From positions 1 through 62,880 of the forward strand of contig CAZDBA010000005.1 of assembly GCA_964503615.1 (NCBI GenBank): DNA of 62,880 nucleotides, written 5' to 3'. A model generated the notes under the pieces. That model was not told the origin of the DNA, searched no databases, and saw nothing but the letters and a program-made list of their open reading frames with translations. Every line of letters starts with the position of its first letter. Position 1 is the stretch's first letter. This DNA is from CAZDBA01 sp964503615. Its GTDB lineage: Bacteria; Planctomycetota; Planctomycetia; Pirellulales; Pirellulaceae. Shown piece by piece: positions 8,799 to 17,875 of the stretch. Both the position numbers and the translations under genes were made by a program.

Positions 8799-11700
8799 GT
8801 GGGAACGCCGTTAGCCGAACCTGCATTTACTCAGGTCCTCGATCAAATTCTGGGGTACCTTAATTTCTCCAACGGGGCCCACGATCCGAAGTTTTACACG
8901 AACTGTAACCTTGCATTTCAGGTTCTTGCGGAAGTTAAATCGGAAAAATCTTTGCTGCGACGTGTTCGCGATACAATGGTCCAACGACTGGACCTGTTAA
9001 GTGAGGAGAACGTTTCGTTTGAAAAGGCCCAGCAGGCACGTGAAGTCATTCAGTTGACTTTTGACAACCTGCTGGATGACTTTCGCGCTTTTCATTCAGA
9101 CGTGCTGTTTCATCAAACCAATGAAAAGCTCTTCAACTCGTTTCATATTGCCAAGATCTTCGAAGCGGTCCTCGCGCTGCGCAACTCGGACGAAACATTT
9201 AACACGGCCAACGCGATCGCATCGCTTAACGACTTCATCGGCCACCGCCCGATCGCGACATTGGAGACTCACAAAGCGGAACCGTACGTGCACGAATGGA
9301 CCAGTCCGGTGCCGTTGTACGTCAGCGGAGCCGGCGTGGCGGAAGGGCCGTTTCGAAAAATCGTAAAAATCGCCATCCAAACGATTTCTGAAACCGACCC
9401 CGACATTCTTCGCGCAGCCGGTTTCAGTCTTGATCGTCTGAAAGTCCTCGCGTTGGATCCTCGTTCATTTGACTTCGATCATCCGATCAATCGCAGACCC
9501 AACCACCACTTTGGCGAGTGGGACGAAAACTTGATCACGAAAGATGGCTTTTTCAGTCGCTTCGTCGTCAACGAAATTACACTCAGCTCACTGATCAAAC
9601 GAATCGACGACAACCCGGACCTACCGCGAGACGAGTTAACTTTCGAAGCCGGCGCGGTGCTTGCCGGCACGATCCTGATGGCTTCAGCAATCGGTGGTTG
9701 TGGACCAGGTGCCTACGATTCGAACACCAGTCTGTCCGATTTGCTGCCGGTCATTGCCAGTTTTAGAGATCAGTTCTACAGCGATCTTATTACGCGAATT
9801 CCGGAACCGCATCGCGAGCGGTTGATGTCCGAAGCCAACATTCGTCGCCAGCCGTTTGGTGGTGTTCGCCAAGACCTGAACAACGAATTGGGCAGTCGCC
9901 GAGCTCGGCAGTTGATCAACTGTCGACTAGCATCGCTGTATGCCCAAATGGGATATGCAGAGCGAGCTCTTGAGCAATCTACGGTCGTTCCCATCACATC
10001 GGCTCGAATGAACTGCCAGTTGGATTGCCTGCTTTCGACCGCTTCGTCTGCGATAAAGAGCGGTGAACTGGAGGAGGCGTTCGAACAAGTCCCGAAAGTA
10101 TTCCAGTTGCTGTTAAGAGCGATTGAATGTGGGGCGATCGTTGACCCTTGGAACATTCTTGGCTTTGACGCCAATTACAGTCTGTTTCCGGCAATCGAAA
10201 ATTCGGTGCGTGATCATCGCGTCGACGACTTGGTCGAACTGATGCATCAGATCTTTTCCGTTTGCTCCCGTTTGTGGGCCGAAGCGGCAGCGATGAACAA
10301 AACCGAGTTGAGCGATGCGATCAAGCTTCAGTTTCGCGAAATCGTCGATTGGTGGCGACAGTTCGCGGCTCACGAGGTGATGTCGGTCGACACGGTCGAC
10401 CCCAGTGAAGATTACCAAGCCGCCGAGTTAGTCGCGCGAGCTCTTAACCTTTGGCATCAGGACGATGCAGCGACGGGAGACATTCGGTTCTGGTCCAACC
10501 ACGCGCGAATGTTCGATTCGTCCAGCGCCTACGATTTGGTAATCGACGCGTTGATGCAGCGAGAGGATTTCAAGACCTCCATGGCGCTGTTGATGCATTG
10601 GTTGAGCCAGGCCGATCGCATTCCATTACAGCAAGGCGAAGCCAGCTTTCACGATTTAATGTTCCGCTGGATCTCGGCGCAGAAGCGGTGTGTGACTGGA
10701 GCCGACCCAGTACAAAAGGAAGAAACGTGGAACCGAATTCGCAAGTTCTACGACTTTTTGGAAGCGAACGCCGATTACTACTGGAAAGTTCCCAAGTTCC
10801 GTGTGGGAGAAAAAGGAAGGTTCGCTACTGAGGAAGCAGAAAACGAGGATGACTTTGAAGAAACGGACGACATCCTCAAAGCGGCCTATGACGAGATGGT
10901 CTATCAGGATACGACCAACGACGGATTCGAAGGCGCGGTGTTCGACACCAGCCTGACCAGCGACGACGAACTCGAAGCCGAAGTGGATCGAGTGATGGAT
11001 CGTCTGGAATTTCTGGGAAGCGTCGCCGATTACTGGGGTGTTGCCGCCACGATTCCACTGCCCGTGACCGAACCCACCCTTTCCGAGACGGTAAGTGCTC
11101 AATTGCTTCGTCGTCGCGAAATTTACGCTAGTTGGATGGACCAAGTGGTCGAGAATCGGGAGCAACTTTCCGAACTGCTTCACTCGGTACACGAGTATCG
11201 CTTGCCCTCCAGCGGACCGGATCAGGATTCGTTGATGGAGTACGATCGTCATCGGCTTTACAAAGAATCTTTGCTGCAAAGAATTATTGATTCCTGCGTC
11301 CAGACCGAAAACGCTGTTCGCATGTTAGGCGCAGTCGTCGCTGCGATCGACCATTTGTTGGAAGACCGCTCTTTGACCGAAGTGCAATCGCATGTCCAAT
11401 CGCAACAGCCGCTGGTCTCTGTTTTTTCTGCTTTGCTTTTGCGGGCTCCGAAACGAATCATTGACCTGTTCCCGACTCTCAGTGATTTTCTGAACAAGCA
11501 TTCGTTGCTTTACATTCCATTAAGCAAAGGCGGAAAGCCACAGGATATCGTGCGGTTCCGTTCGATTCGTAGCGCGATTGTCGATTTACTGCGTTCGTTG
11601 CCGGCGATGGGATTGTTTGTGGAGACCCATGAACTGCTGGAAACATCACTGGCTATGGAACGTAACCATCCGCCTGGAACCGGCAGCATCACCGAGTTCG

Positions 11701-12803
11701 ACGGTTTGTTCAAAGTTGGTTTTTGCGAAATGGTACGGAATTTGAATCGTTCCACATGTAAAATGCTGGAGGGCCGTTGCGAGGGGATTGATGACAAAGC
11801 TCAGAAGAAGGAGCACAAAAAAGAAGCGGACACGATGCTGTTCGATTGTGTGGAGTTGCTGACTGAGTCGTTGTTGATCATGTGGTTGGAACATAGCCGC
11901 ACATTGCGTTTGAGTGTGCTGGAAAAAGTTAACGATGAGGAATCATGGAATCGCCTGGTCGAGTTTATTGAGCGGTATGGCGGAGAGATTTTCAACCAGT
12001 TGTTTTTACGCCTTTCCAATGTCCGCGCGATACTTCATCAAGGGGTCGGGACCTGGATCGATCAATTAGAGCGTTCGCCTACTCCTCCTGAATACCGCTT
12101 GTTGGACGAGTTGGATCAAGAACTTCCACGTTCTAAAGCGGTGCGATATTTGACGTTGATTTTGGAAGCGATCATCGATAACTACGCTCAGTATCGAGAC
12201 TACAACGCTTCTACCACCCAGTCAGATCGTGGCAACATGCTTTACACGCTGCTGGACTTTTTACGCTTGAGCAGAAAATATGACCGAGTGTGTTGGCACT
12301 TGAACCCGGTTGTCTGGGCGCACGAGATTCTGGTACGAGGCCAAGTCAACACCGTTGCGAGAATGTGGCGACGCTCGTTGGTCGAGCGAGTTGATACCGA
12401 GGCGCAAAAGTACCTTGATGAACTGGATGAGTTGAGAAAAAAGTATTCCGTAAAGCTGGAATCGATCGGACGTCATCTTGAAGGTCGCTTTGTCCAGCCA
12501 ATGCAGATCGATCGCTTGCGGGCTCAAGTCGAACCCGCGATGCGAGATCCGAACTCACGGACATCAAGTCGAGCGTTTGAGTTGTTGGTCAGTGAAATCG
12601 AAGCGTTTACCCTGCACCCGGGAGCGGGCGTCGATATTCCGGATTGGCTGGCCGCCATCGAAGAGGAGGTTCACATCCAGTTGATGCCGGACCGAATCAA
12701 AAAAGATTTTCGCAAACAAACGCTGGTCGAACCTGTCGAAGTTCCGATTTCAGAGTTGCAAGATCAATTGGAAACTTTGCCCAAACGACAGCAGGAATAT
12801 TAA
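8799..12803 (+). CDS. Very large hypothetical protein (1334 residues), predicted mostly helical
   Basis: I do not recognise the family. The protein has no signal peptide and no transmembrane segment, so it is probably cytoplasmic. The sequence is rich in Glu, Asp, Leu and Arg, with long stretches that look alpha-helical throughout. Short TPR-like helix pairs (around ASLYAQMGYAERALEQS) appear in the first third. A very acidic stretch (EEAENEDDFEETDD) lies near residue 680. No nucleotide-binding or catalytic motif was found. The start is GTG at 8799; a TGA lies in frame just upstream, so no earlier start is possible. It ends 24 bases before the convergent Nudix-like gene. It stands alone on its strand, so context gives no functional clue. 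It may be a scaffold. Confidence 0.8.
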   Translation: MGTPLAEPAFTQVLDQILGYLNFSNGAHDPKFYTNCNLAFQVLAEVKSEKSLLRRVRDTMVQRLDLLSEENVSFEKAQQAREVIQLTFDNLLDDFRAFHSDVLFHQTNEKLFNSFHIAKIFEAVLALRNSDETFNTANAIASLNDFIGHRPIATLETHKAEPYVHEWTSPVPLYVSGAGVAEGPFRKIVKIAIQTISETDPDILRAAGFSLDRLKVLALDPRSFDFDHPINRRPNHHFGEWDENLITKDGFFSRFVVNEITLSSLIKRIDDNPDLPRDELTFEAGAVLAGTILMASAIGGCGPGAYDSNTSLSDLLPVIASFRDQFYSDLITRIPEPHRERLMSEANIRRQPFGGVRQDLNNELGSRRARQLINCRLASLYAQMGYAERALEQSTVVPITSARMNCQLDCLLSTASSAIKSGELEEAFEQVPKVFQLLLRAIECGAIVDPWNILGFDANYSLFPAIENSVRDHRVDDLVELMHQIFSVCSRLWAEAAAMNKTELSDAIKLQFREIVDWWRQFAAHEVMSVDTVDPSEDYQAAELVARALNLWHQDDAATGDIRFWSNHARMFDSSSAYDLVIDALMQREDFKTSMALLMHWLSQADRIPLQQGEASFHDLMFRWISAQKRCVTGADPVQKEETWNRIRKFYDFLEANADYYWKVPKFRVGEKGRFATEEAENEDDFEETDDILKAAYDEMVYQDTTNDGFEGAVFDTSLTSDDELEAEVDRVMDRLEFLGSVADYWGVAATIPLPVTEPTLSETVSAQLLRRREIYASWMDQVVENREQLSELLHSVHEYRLPSSGPDQDSLMEYDRHRLYKESLLQRIIDSCVQTENAVRMLGAVVAAIDHLLEDRSLTEVQSHVQSQQPLVSVFSALLLRAPKRIIDLFPTLSDFLNKHSLLYIPLSKGGKPQDIVRFRSIRSAIVDLLRSLPAMGLFVETHELLETSLAMERNHPPGTGSITEFDGLFKVGFCEMVRNLNRSTCKMLEGRCEGIDDKAQKKEHKKEADTMLFDCVELLTESLLIMWLEHSRTLRLSVLEKVNDEESWNRLVEFIERYGGEIFNQLFLRLSNVRAILHQGVGTWIDQLERSPTPPEYRLLDELDQELPRSKAVRYLTLILEAIIDNYAQYRDYNASTTQSDRGNMLYTLLDFLRLSRKYDRVCWHLNPVVWAHEILVRGQVNTVARMWRRSLVERVDTEAQKYLDELDELRKKYSVKLESIGRHLEGRFVQPMQIDRLRAQVEPAMRDPNSRTSSRAFELLVSEIEAFTLHPGAGVDIPDWLAAIEEEVHIQLMPDRIKKDFRKQTLVEPVEVPISELQDQLETLPKRQQEY

Positions 12804-12827
12804 GGTCTACTTTAGCCTGCGTTTCGA

Positions 12828-13298
12828 TCATGCACCCAGCGAGTCTGATTCCCAATGCTGAATCACTTTGCTTTGTTGATTCAGTAATATTAGGAAGGGG
12901 CTGATTGGCAATCCTGACTCGGTGACGCCAGCACAAATTTCATTTGAGTTGAGCCAAAGAAAGTCCTCGTTTTGCCGCACGCTTTCACGAGCCGATTTGC
13001 CGTATAGCTCAACGTTGTAAAAAGCGCAGACGATCGAGGTTGGTTCAGATTGGCCAGGCAAAGTGGACTTAAATTCGACATTCAGTTGAGCCATATTGGA
13101 GACCATAATGTCCCGCTTTCGGTCGAGGCCAAGCTCCCATGCCACTTCGCGGGTCACCGCCTCGCGCCACGACTCTTTCTCCAGGCGGTCGGCGATCACA
13201 AAGTCTACTTGCTGCTTCACTCGGTTGTGCTTGCCAAGCCAAACGATCCGCTGGTCAACTTGACGAATCAAAGCGACTCCAATTTCTAAAGTATCCAT
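12828..13298 (-). CDS. Divergent Nudix-like hydrolase
   Basis: Nudix enzymes hydrolyse nucleoside diphosphates linked to another group. The 156 residues contain a recognisable but altered Nudix box: A-x5-E-x7-REVAWELGL, where the usual form is G-x5-E-x7-REUxEExGU. The first glycine is alanine and one of the paired glutamates is tryptophan; the E of REV and the E of WELGL remain. The surrounding pattern fits the fold: a strand with VALIRQ before the box and TSIVCAFYNVEL after it. Reduced or altered activity is possible. It starts 28 bases after the zinc-ribbon membrane protein gene on the same strand, so the two are probably co-transcribed. Confidence 0.6.
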   Translation of the reverse strand: MDTLEIGVALIRQVDQRIVWLGKHNRVKQQVDFVIADRLEKESWREAVTREVAWELGLDRKRDIMVSNMAQLNVEFKSTLPGQSEPTSIVCAFYNVELYGKSARESVRQNEDFLWLNSNEICAGVTESGLPISPFLILLNQQSKVIQHWESDSLGA

Positions 13299-13326
13299 GA
13301 CTCACTTGGAGGAGAAAGCACAAGTT

Positions 13327-15249
13327 CTAACGTAGGTGGGTTAAGTAGCGACCGCAAAAGAGGCCGATCCAGATTGAAAAGACCAACAGCCCAAGGATCT
13401 GAAGGCTGGCACCGATGAACGCGAACAGAAAAAAAGGAACGTGCACCGTTGCGACTCCTGCGGCGAAGATGATCCATGCTCCAAAAGCGAGTGGAACGTA
13501 GTGGAGCCAACCCACGTCTTGCGTTCCAAAACTTTCCATCACCTTCTTTGCGTAGATTTGAATCGGCGAACGATTGAAGCATGCGCTCATGTACAACGGT
13601 GGAGAGAAAAGAAATGCGGAGAATGAACCCAGGACCAGGACCCAAATATTGAGCCCGGTGGCCAAGGCCAACAACAATCCCATCAAGCCGCCCGGAATCG
13701 CAGCCAGCCAAAAACTGAATACAAAGAACAAGACCGGAGTCGTGTATTCGGAAATCGTAAATCCAGGCCATTCTTCCTTGTGGGAGACTCCGCCGATCGA
13801 ATTCTGAAATACCAAGCTGACCGTAGTGATCAGCAGTAACAGGGAAATAACCAATGCTCCCGCTCCCAGGATAATCGGAAAAAACACACCGAGGACTTGG
13901 TCCGAATAGGACAGACTGGGGTTTCCGAAAGAATGGCTGAAGATGTCACTCATCCAGTATGCGAATCCTAAAGTGATACACCCGATTGCTGACCTGGCTA
14001 TCAAGTCCGTTGAGCGAAAGCTCTTAATGGCCCAGCCAAGGTAGTCAGCCGCTTTGGCCTCTTCTTTGGCTAGTATTTCGGGAAGTTGGTTATCTTGCTC
14101 GGCCTCGGAAACTTTGGCCTCCCAGTAACCTTTCGAGCCATACTTATGCTTGGTTTTGCCGTTCTTTTTTTCAGGCTTTGGGTCTGTCCCGTTTTTTTCC
14201 GTTGAACTGGAGCTGGACTTTTTTGAATTGGGAGCGGACTTCTTTTTCCGGGAATTGGAATTGAACTGTGTTTCCTCTTTGGCTTCAGCCTCTTTCCAAG
14301 GCTCGCTGGGTGGTTCGTCTTCGGATCCGAAAAGATCTTGCGAAGGAGGTGCAAGGAGGTCGCGGGTCTCCATCTCCAAGCCGTGACCGTCTGCAATCGG
14401 TCTCGGTAACGGTTCGGCTGGCGCAAGCTGGTATTCCGCTTCACGCGCCTTTTCCATTCGCGCTCGTTCCTCTTTGCTTGGCCCATGGACATGCAATTCG
14501 GTAAAGCACTCCGGGCAATTCATCGTTTTGCCTTCGTCGCGCAAAGTTACCTGAATTCGCGAATCGCAAATTTTGCAAACGACCGCGTAGATGTCCGACG
14601 ACTTGGGTGCTCCTATACCATCTAAGCTCAGTGGTTGCTCGCTTACGTCTTCCTCCTCTTCCATTTCTGCGAATTCGGGTTGGGAAAGCAGCGCTGCATT
14701 CGATTCTGCGACGGCGGGTTCTTTTGCTTCGTGGACAGAATCAGGAAACTCCAGCGCCGGTTCTTCTGAGACGCCGGGAGTTGCGGAACCGGACCCCAGT
14801 TGCAGAGCGGGGCTATCCAAATGCTCATCCAAAGAAAACTCGTCCTCGTAATCTTTGACAGTCAGGCCAGGTTTTTCATCAGGCGGATCGGTTGACTGGA
14901 CTTTTGCTTCGGGTGCTGATTCGACCGCGTTGTTGGACTTGGTTGCTTCGAGTTCCGAAGGTTTGTCAGCCGCGGACTGGACTTTTTCTGCTTCTGAGGT
15001 TTTGTGGTCTTCGATTAACTGATCCACATTGTCGAACAAGCTTGGGTCCAAGTCGTCAAGCGAAAGCTGATCAGAGGGTTCGGCTTCTGCTTGATCGGCC
15101 TTGGCTCCTTCTAAACTCGCGATGGTGGGCGCCGTGAAGGGGCGTTTGCAAGCTGGGCAGACAACCGACTGACCGGCTTTTCGAGTTGGGATGCTGAGCG
15201 CGGCATTGCACTTAGGGCAGCCGATTCGAAATTTGGAATTACTGGACAA
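13327..15249 (-). CDS. Zinc-ribbon membrane protein with disordered acidic linker
   Basis: Unnamed 640-residue protein of a type frequent in Planctomycetota. An N-terminal zinc ribbon has Cys11-x2-Cys14-x16-Cys31-x2-Cys34. A long, low-complexity, Glu/Ser/Ala-rich linker follows. A second ribbon (CKICDSRI, then CPECF) lies near residues 220-245. Another charged linker includes a run rich in Lys and Ser. The last 250 residues contain about five to six hydrophobic helices (for example ILGAGALVISLLLLITTV). The ribbons would be cytoplasmic if the linker is. Function is unknown; a membrane adaptor is inferred. The start is TTG at 15249; an in-frame stop lies just upstream. A six-codon ATG frame (15239-15256) overlaps the start. 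Confidence 0.75.
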   Translation of the reverse strand: MSSNSKFRIGCPKCNAALSIPTRKAGQSVVCPACKRPFTAPTIASLEGAKADQAEAEPSDQLSLDDLDPSLFDNVDQLIEDHKTSEAEKVQSAADKPSELEATKSNNAVESAPEAKVQSTDPPDEKPGLTVKDYEDEFSLDEHLDSPALQLGSGSATPGVSEEPALEFPDSVHEAKEPAVAESNAALLSQPEFAEMEEEEDVSEQPLSLDGIGAPKSSDIYAVVCKICDSRIQVTLRDEGKTMNCPECFTELHVHGPSKEERARMEKAREAEYQLAPAEPLPRPIADGHGLEMETRDLLAPPSQDLFGSEDEPPSEPWKEAEAKEETQFNSNSRKKKSAPNSKKSSSSSTEKNGTDPKPEKKNGKTKHKYGSKGYWEAKVSEAEQDNQLPEILAKEEAKAADYLGWAIKSFRSTDLIARSAIGCITLGFAYWMSDIFSHSFGNPSLSYSDQVLGVFFPIILGAGALVISLLLLITTVSLVFQNSIGGVSHKEEWPGFTISEYTTPVLFFVFSFWLAAIPGGLMGLLLALATGLNIWVLVLGSFSAFLFSPPLYMSACFNRSPIQIYAKKVMESFGTQDVGWLHYVPLAFGAWIIFAAGVATVHVPFFLFAFIGASLQILGLLVFSIWIGLFCGRYLTHLR

Positions 15250-15694
15250 GCGTCATGCCCCTTTCTGATGATCCGCCATTTTCAATTATCATTCGCTGCG
15301 GCCCTGGCAATCTTGGAGAATTGCGGCGAGCCGAAATGCAATCGCGACAAATTAAGTCAAATCCGATTTTTACCTTGCTCCGAAAAGGTCTGACATTCGC
15401 GGCGATACAACGTGAGGAAATGGCTATGGGACAGAGGTAGCATAGCAGACTTTTTATTCTGATTGAAATATCGGCGTTTCGCAAACGACATTTAAAATCC
15501 CAAATTCATGGTTTGTTCGTAGTGGGTTTCGCCAGAATTCGTTTTGCCCGAGAGATTGATTGTCGCATTCACCAGATCGCGTTCTCGTTCTATATAGGTA
15601 AAAGTTTCCAAAGTAAGTACCATTTACCTAACACCATCAAGCTTTCACTCTACCGGCCGCTTGGTGGACGAAATACGAGCATGAAGGAAATTGA
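15250..15694. other. Divergent intergenic region upstream of nadE
   Basis: 445 bases between the zinc-ribbon gene (minus) and nadE (plus). Only short frames without recognisable features are present. One candidate plus-strand promoter is noted separately. Nothing else is seen. Confidence 0.5.
15568..15596 (+). promoter_or_regulatory. Candidate sigma70-type promoter for nadE
   Basis: TTCACC and TATATA are separated by exactly 17 bases, about 100 bases upstream of the nadE start. Each hexamer matches the consensus at four of six positions. This is a pattern match only; Planctomycetota promoters are not well enough defined to be firm. Confidence 0.3.
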
Positions 15695-17674
15695 ATGAAA
15701 CTGCTAAAAGTCGCCGCCGCAGCATTGAACCAAACGCCGCTGGACTGGGAAGGCAATTTCGAGAATATCGTCACTGCGATCAACAAAGCCAAAAAGGCGG
15801 AAGCCACAGTGTTGTGTCTTCCAGAGCTTTGCATAACCGGTTACGGGTGCGAAGACGCATTTCATTCGCCAGGTGTTCTGGAGACAGCCAAGGAATTCCT
15901 GTTGCGACTGGTGCCCGAATCAAGAGGGATCGTTGTGTCGGTGGGCCTGCCTATCTTGTATGCGGGCGCCGTGTTTAATGCGGCGGCTTTGTTAGTCGAT
16001 GGGGAGATCGCGGGCTTTGTTTGCAAGCAACATCTCGCGGGAGATGGCATTCATTACGAGCCTCGTTGGTTTAAGGCTTGGCCGGAAACGATTGATGGCG
16101 TGCTGGACATTGGCGACCGAGCCTATCCGATCGGTGACATCTTGTTTGATGTAGACGGATTCAAAATCGGGTTCGAGATTTGCGAAGATGCTTGGGTTGG
16201 CACGCGACCCGGTGCGCGGCTTTCGGCTCGAGGTGTCGATATCGTCATGAACCCCAGTGCCAGCCATTTTTCGTTTGACAAGCACAGTGTTCGACAAAGG
16301 TTCGTATTGGAAGGCAGCCGAGCGTTTCACGTGACGTATCTTTACTCAAACCTATGCGGCAATGAATCAGGACGAGCCATCTTTGATGGGGATGTGATGA
16401 TCGCTTCGGGCGGAAATATGCTCGCCTGTGGTCCCAGGTTCAGCTACCAACCGGTTTTAGTAACCACAGCGACGGTCGACATTGCTGCAACGAGAATGAG
16501 TCGGGCAAGAACGGGCAGTTTCGAACCGGATGTGGATGGCGATGAATCGGATGTGGTTCGTGTTCCGTTCACTTGGCCAGAATGTGAATTGGAAGCACCC
16601 AATATGGAACGTCCCAGTTGGGAAGAGGAGGAGGATCTCAAGTCGGAAGAATTTACACGCAGTGTGTGTTTAGGCTTGTTTGACTATTTGCGTAAAAGCC
16701 GTTCTCGCGGGTTTGTGATTTCGCTTAGCGGTGGTGTCGATTCGGCCGCCGTAACCGTGCTTTGCTATGTAATGTTGCAATTGGCCGAACGCGAATTGGG
16801 CCAGCAACAACTTTGCGACCGTTTGAATATGGAAGGTCTGGATTCTGTCGACGAATTGGCAGAAGCGATGATCACGACCGCCTATCAAGGCACACGCAAT
16901 AGCGGCGAGGTGACTCGCTCTGCGGCTGAAGATGTCTCCAATGCGGTTCATTCGACTCACTACGAATTGGATGTTGATTCGTTAGTCGAAGATTACAAGG
17001 CGATGATCGAAACTGCGTTAGAACGAAAGCTGACTTGGGAGGGTGACGATATCGCTTTGCAAAATATCCAGGCCCGAGTCCGCTCGCCGGGTATTTGGAT
17101 GTTCGCCAATATCAACCGAGCTTTGTTGCTTTCCACCAGCAATCGCAGTGAATCGGCCGTGGGTTATGCAACGATGGACGGTGACACGAGTGGTGGCCTG
17201 AGCCCAATCGCAGGAATTGACAAAGCATTTTTGCGCAAGTGGTTGGTTTGGATGGAGAAGACAGGTCCTGAAAGTTTAGATCCCATGCCGGAACTGGCTT
17301 CGGTGAATGTCCAGCAACCGACGGCAGAACTTCGCCCGGCCAGCGACAATCAAACAGACGAAGCTGACCTGATGCCGTATGAGATCCTTGACAAGATCGA
17401 GCGGTGGGCGATTCGTGACAAGTTGATGCCCGCCGAGATCTTTCAGTATTTGAAATTGGAACATGGCGACCACTCCGATTCGCAGTTGGTCGCTTGGACG
17501 GTCCGCTTCTTTCGCTTGTGGTGTCGCAATCAATGGAAGCGAGAACGTTACGCACCGTCGTTTCATTTGGACGATGAAAATCTGGACCCGAAAACCTGGT
17601 GTCGCTTTCCAATCCTCTCGGGTGGGTACGAATACGAACTGCGGAAATTGCAGGAAATGGTGGGCGTTTCCTAG
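15695..17674 (+). CDS. nadE: Glutamine-dependent NAD(+) synthetase
   Basis: NadE converts nicotinic acid adenine dinucleotide to NAD, using ATP and ammonia from glutamine. The 659 residues are a two-domain enzyme. The N-terminal nitrilase-type glutaminase has the Glu in LPELCITGYG, a Lys in the CKQHLAGDG region and the nucleophile Cys in FEICEDAW near residue 160. The C-terminal synthetase has the ATP-pyrophosphatase loop SLSGGVDSAAV near residue 343 and TSNRSESAVGYATMDGD. Length agrees with the long bacterial type. The ATG at 15695 directly precedes the nitrilase strand. It is transcribed alone on the plus strand. Confidence 0.96.
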   Translation: MKLLKVAAAALNQTPLDWEGNFENIVTAINKAKKAEATVLCLPELCITGYGCEDAFHSPGVLETAKEFLLRLVPESRGIVVSVGLPILYAGAVFNAAALLVDGEIAGFVCKQHLAGDGIHYEPRWFKAWPETIDGVLDIGDRAYPIGDILFDVDGFKIGFEICEDAWVGTRPGARLSARGVDIVMNPSASHFSFDKHSVRQRFVLEGSRAFHVTYLYSNLCGNESGRAIFDGDVMIASGGNMLACGPRFSYQPVLVTTATVDIAATRMSRARTGSFEPDVDGDESDVVRVPFTWPECELEAPNMERPSWEEEEDLKSEEFTRSVCLGLFDYLRKSRSRGFVISLSGGVDSAAVTVLCYVMLQLAERELGQQQLCDRLNMEGLDSVDELAEAMITTAYQGTRNSGEVTRSAAEDVSNAVHSTHYELDVDSLVEDYKAMIETALERKLTWEGDDIALQNIQARVRSPGIWMFANINRALLLSTSNRSESAVGYATMDGDTSGGLSPIAGIDKAFLRKWLVWMEKTGPESLDPMPELASVNVQQPTAELRPASDNQTDEADLMPYEILDKIERWAIRDKLMPAEIFQYLKLEHGDHSDSQLVAWTVRFFRLWCRNQWKRERYAPSFHLDDENLDPKTWCRFPILSGGYEYELRKLQEMVGVS

Positions 17675-17875
17675 TGGCCAACGATGCCATCATATCCAGC
17701 GCAGTCTAGTCAAACAGAATAACAAGCCACAAATCAATCGCCATAGGCATGATGTAAGTGGGCTTTGCGTTGCTTTTATTAACGCCAGTTGAATAATAGA
17801 ATGCAATTAAGGGGACGCCTCTGCGCTGGTTGAGCCCCCGTCCATATTCTGTCAAACCTTTTCAAAAACGACTCG

